Positions 27,487 through 27,891 of a stretch of 27,891 nt of DNA are shown here, one piece after another. The DNA lies in assembly GCA_023375785.1 (NCBI GenBank), contig SZWC01018848.1:5501-33391 (forward strand). Direction: 5' to 3'. Position 1 is the stretch's first letter; every line of letters begins with the position of its first letter. This stretch comes from Penium margaritaceum (taxonomy: Eukaryota; Streptophyta; Zygnematophyceae; Desmidiales; Peniaceae). The notes below the pieces were generated by a model. The model was not told the DNA's origin and ran no database searches. It saw only the letters and a program-made list of their open reading frames with translations. Made by a program: the position numbers and the translations under genes.

Positions 27487-27817
27487 GTGCAGTTTTGACC
27501 TGGAAGAATGAACTTCGGTGGAGAAAGCATGCCACCGGGAGGGGGTCCCGGGCAGAAACCGACGCGAGCGTCTCCATAGCCAGTCACAAAGATGTTGTTG
27601 GAGGAGCGGTAGCGACGGTTGGGCTTGGCAACGTTGCCGCGGAATGCAGATTTGCAGAACTTGTGCGTTCCTGCCATCCCATCAGTACTGACCGCGTCCC
27701 AACCACTTTCGATGACAATGGCACCGCCACGACCATTGGTGGCAATGTTGGCAATGAATGCGGTGTTCATGGCAGTGAAGGCGGTTGTGTGCTTTGTCAC
27801 AATGGCTCCCCCAGTCA
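27487..27817 (-). CDS. Exon of a Pmp-like right-handed beta-helix protein
   Basis: On the minus strand the exon encodes TGGAIVTKHTTAFTAMNTAF, IANIATNGRGGAIVIES, KFCKSAFRGNVAKPNRRYRS, NNIFVTGYGDARVGFCPGPP and FILPGQNCT. Repeated GGAI and FxxN-A units are the hallmark of polymorphic-outer-membrane-protein-type beta-helix repeats, which also occur in large secreted or surface proteins of algae and protists. Borders: acceptor CTTTTTGGCAG|TGACTGG (AG at 27818-27819) and donor CTGCAC|GTGAGT (27481-27486). The gene continues on both sides, and its 5' part lies beyond the window. The Cys-rich exon at 25837-26065 would follow it. Confidence 0.6.
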
Positions 27818-27891
27818 CTGCCAAAAAGTGCAAACACCACAATTGGGGGGCAGAGGTGGTCGTGACATGAGTGTGTGTGTGTGGGGAGGGG
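27818..27891. other. Intron end, GT-rich
   Basis: Sequence upstream of the beta-helix exon on the minus strand: a pyrimidine-containing acceptor region and a short (GT)n stretch at the window edge. Nothing else is seen. Confidence 0.4.

Overview
The window reads as nuclear DNA of a eukaryote. Signs are GT-AG exon borders, non-LTR retrotransposons with poly(A) tails and target-site duplications, tRNA-derived SINEs, long homopolymer and tetranucleotide tracts, and no tightly packed ORFs. My best guess is a streptophyte (charophyte) green alga such as Chara, from its repeat style and gene fragments; this is an inference, and nothing in the window proves the species. No operons, bacterial promoters, CRISPR arrays, rRNA genes or intact tRNA genes were found.

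The dominant content is one family of LINE-like (non-LTR) retrotransposon, present as at least nine full or partial copies on both strands. The best copies, at 9656-12841 and 23265-25760, encode a reverse transcriptase with recognisable core motifs. It is followed by a linker, a C-terminal block resembling the restriction-like endonuclease of R2/NeSL-type elements, a short conserved C-terminus and a 3' UTR with a recurring GTGCCGTGGGTGGCGG-like core. Every copy is broken by stops, frameshifts, deletions or later insertions.

Layout. 1-4147: mostly unassigned, with one possible terminal exon on the minus strand (1886-2113). 4148-6723: a perfect 20-bp-stem hairpin, a frameshifted acidic low-complexity ORF with 18-bp tandem repeats, and an array of at least eleven consecutive perfect or near-perfect hairpins ending in very GC-rich DNA. 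6724-9084: unassigned except for one LINE 3' fragment. 9085-15630: a nested retrotransposon complex. An old plus-strand copy (C) was interrupted by copy A, by two minus-strand copies (D and F), and F was interrupted by a small inverted-repeat element. Removing D, F and the small element at their duplicated target sites restores the reading frame each time. 16114-17109: assembly gap between poly(G) and (GA)n.

17110-27891: SINEs, another chimeric LINE copy (H), a second cluster of hairpins, a 750-bp GGAY-type minisatellite carrying LINE copy B between 17-bp target duplications, and exons of what may be one large minus-strand gene. Those exons encode a Pmp-like right-handed beta-helix segment (27487-27817), a Cys-rich EGF-like segment (25837-26065) and an unassigned segment (17160-17320). 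If they belong together, most of the repeats here lie in its introns.
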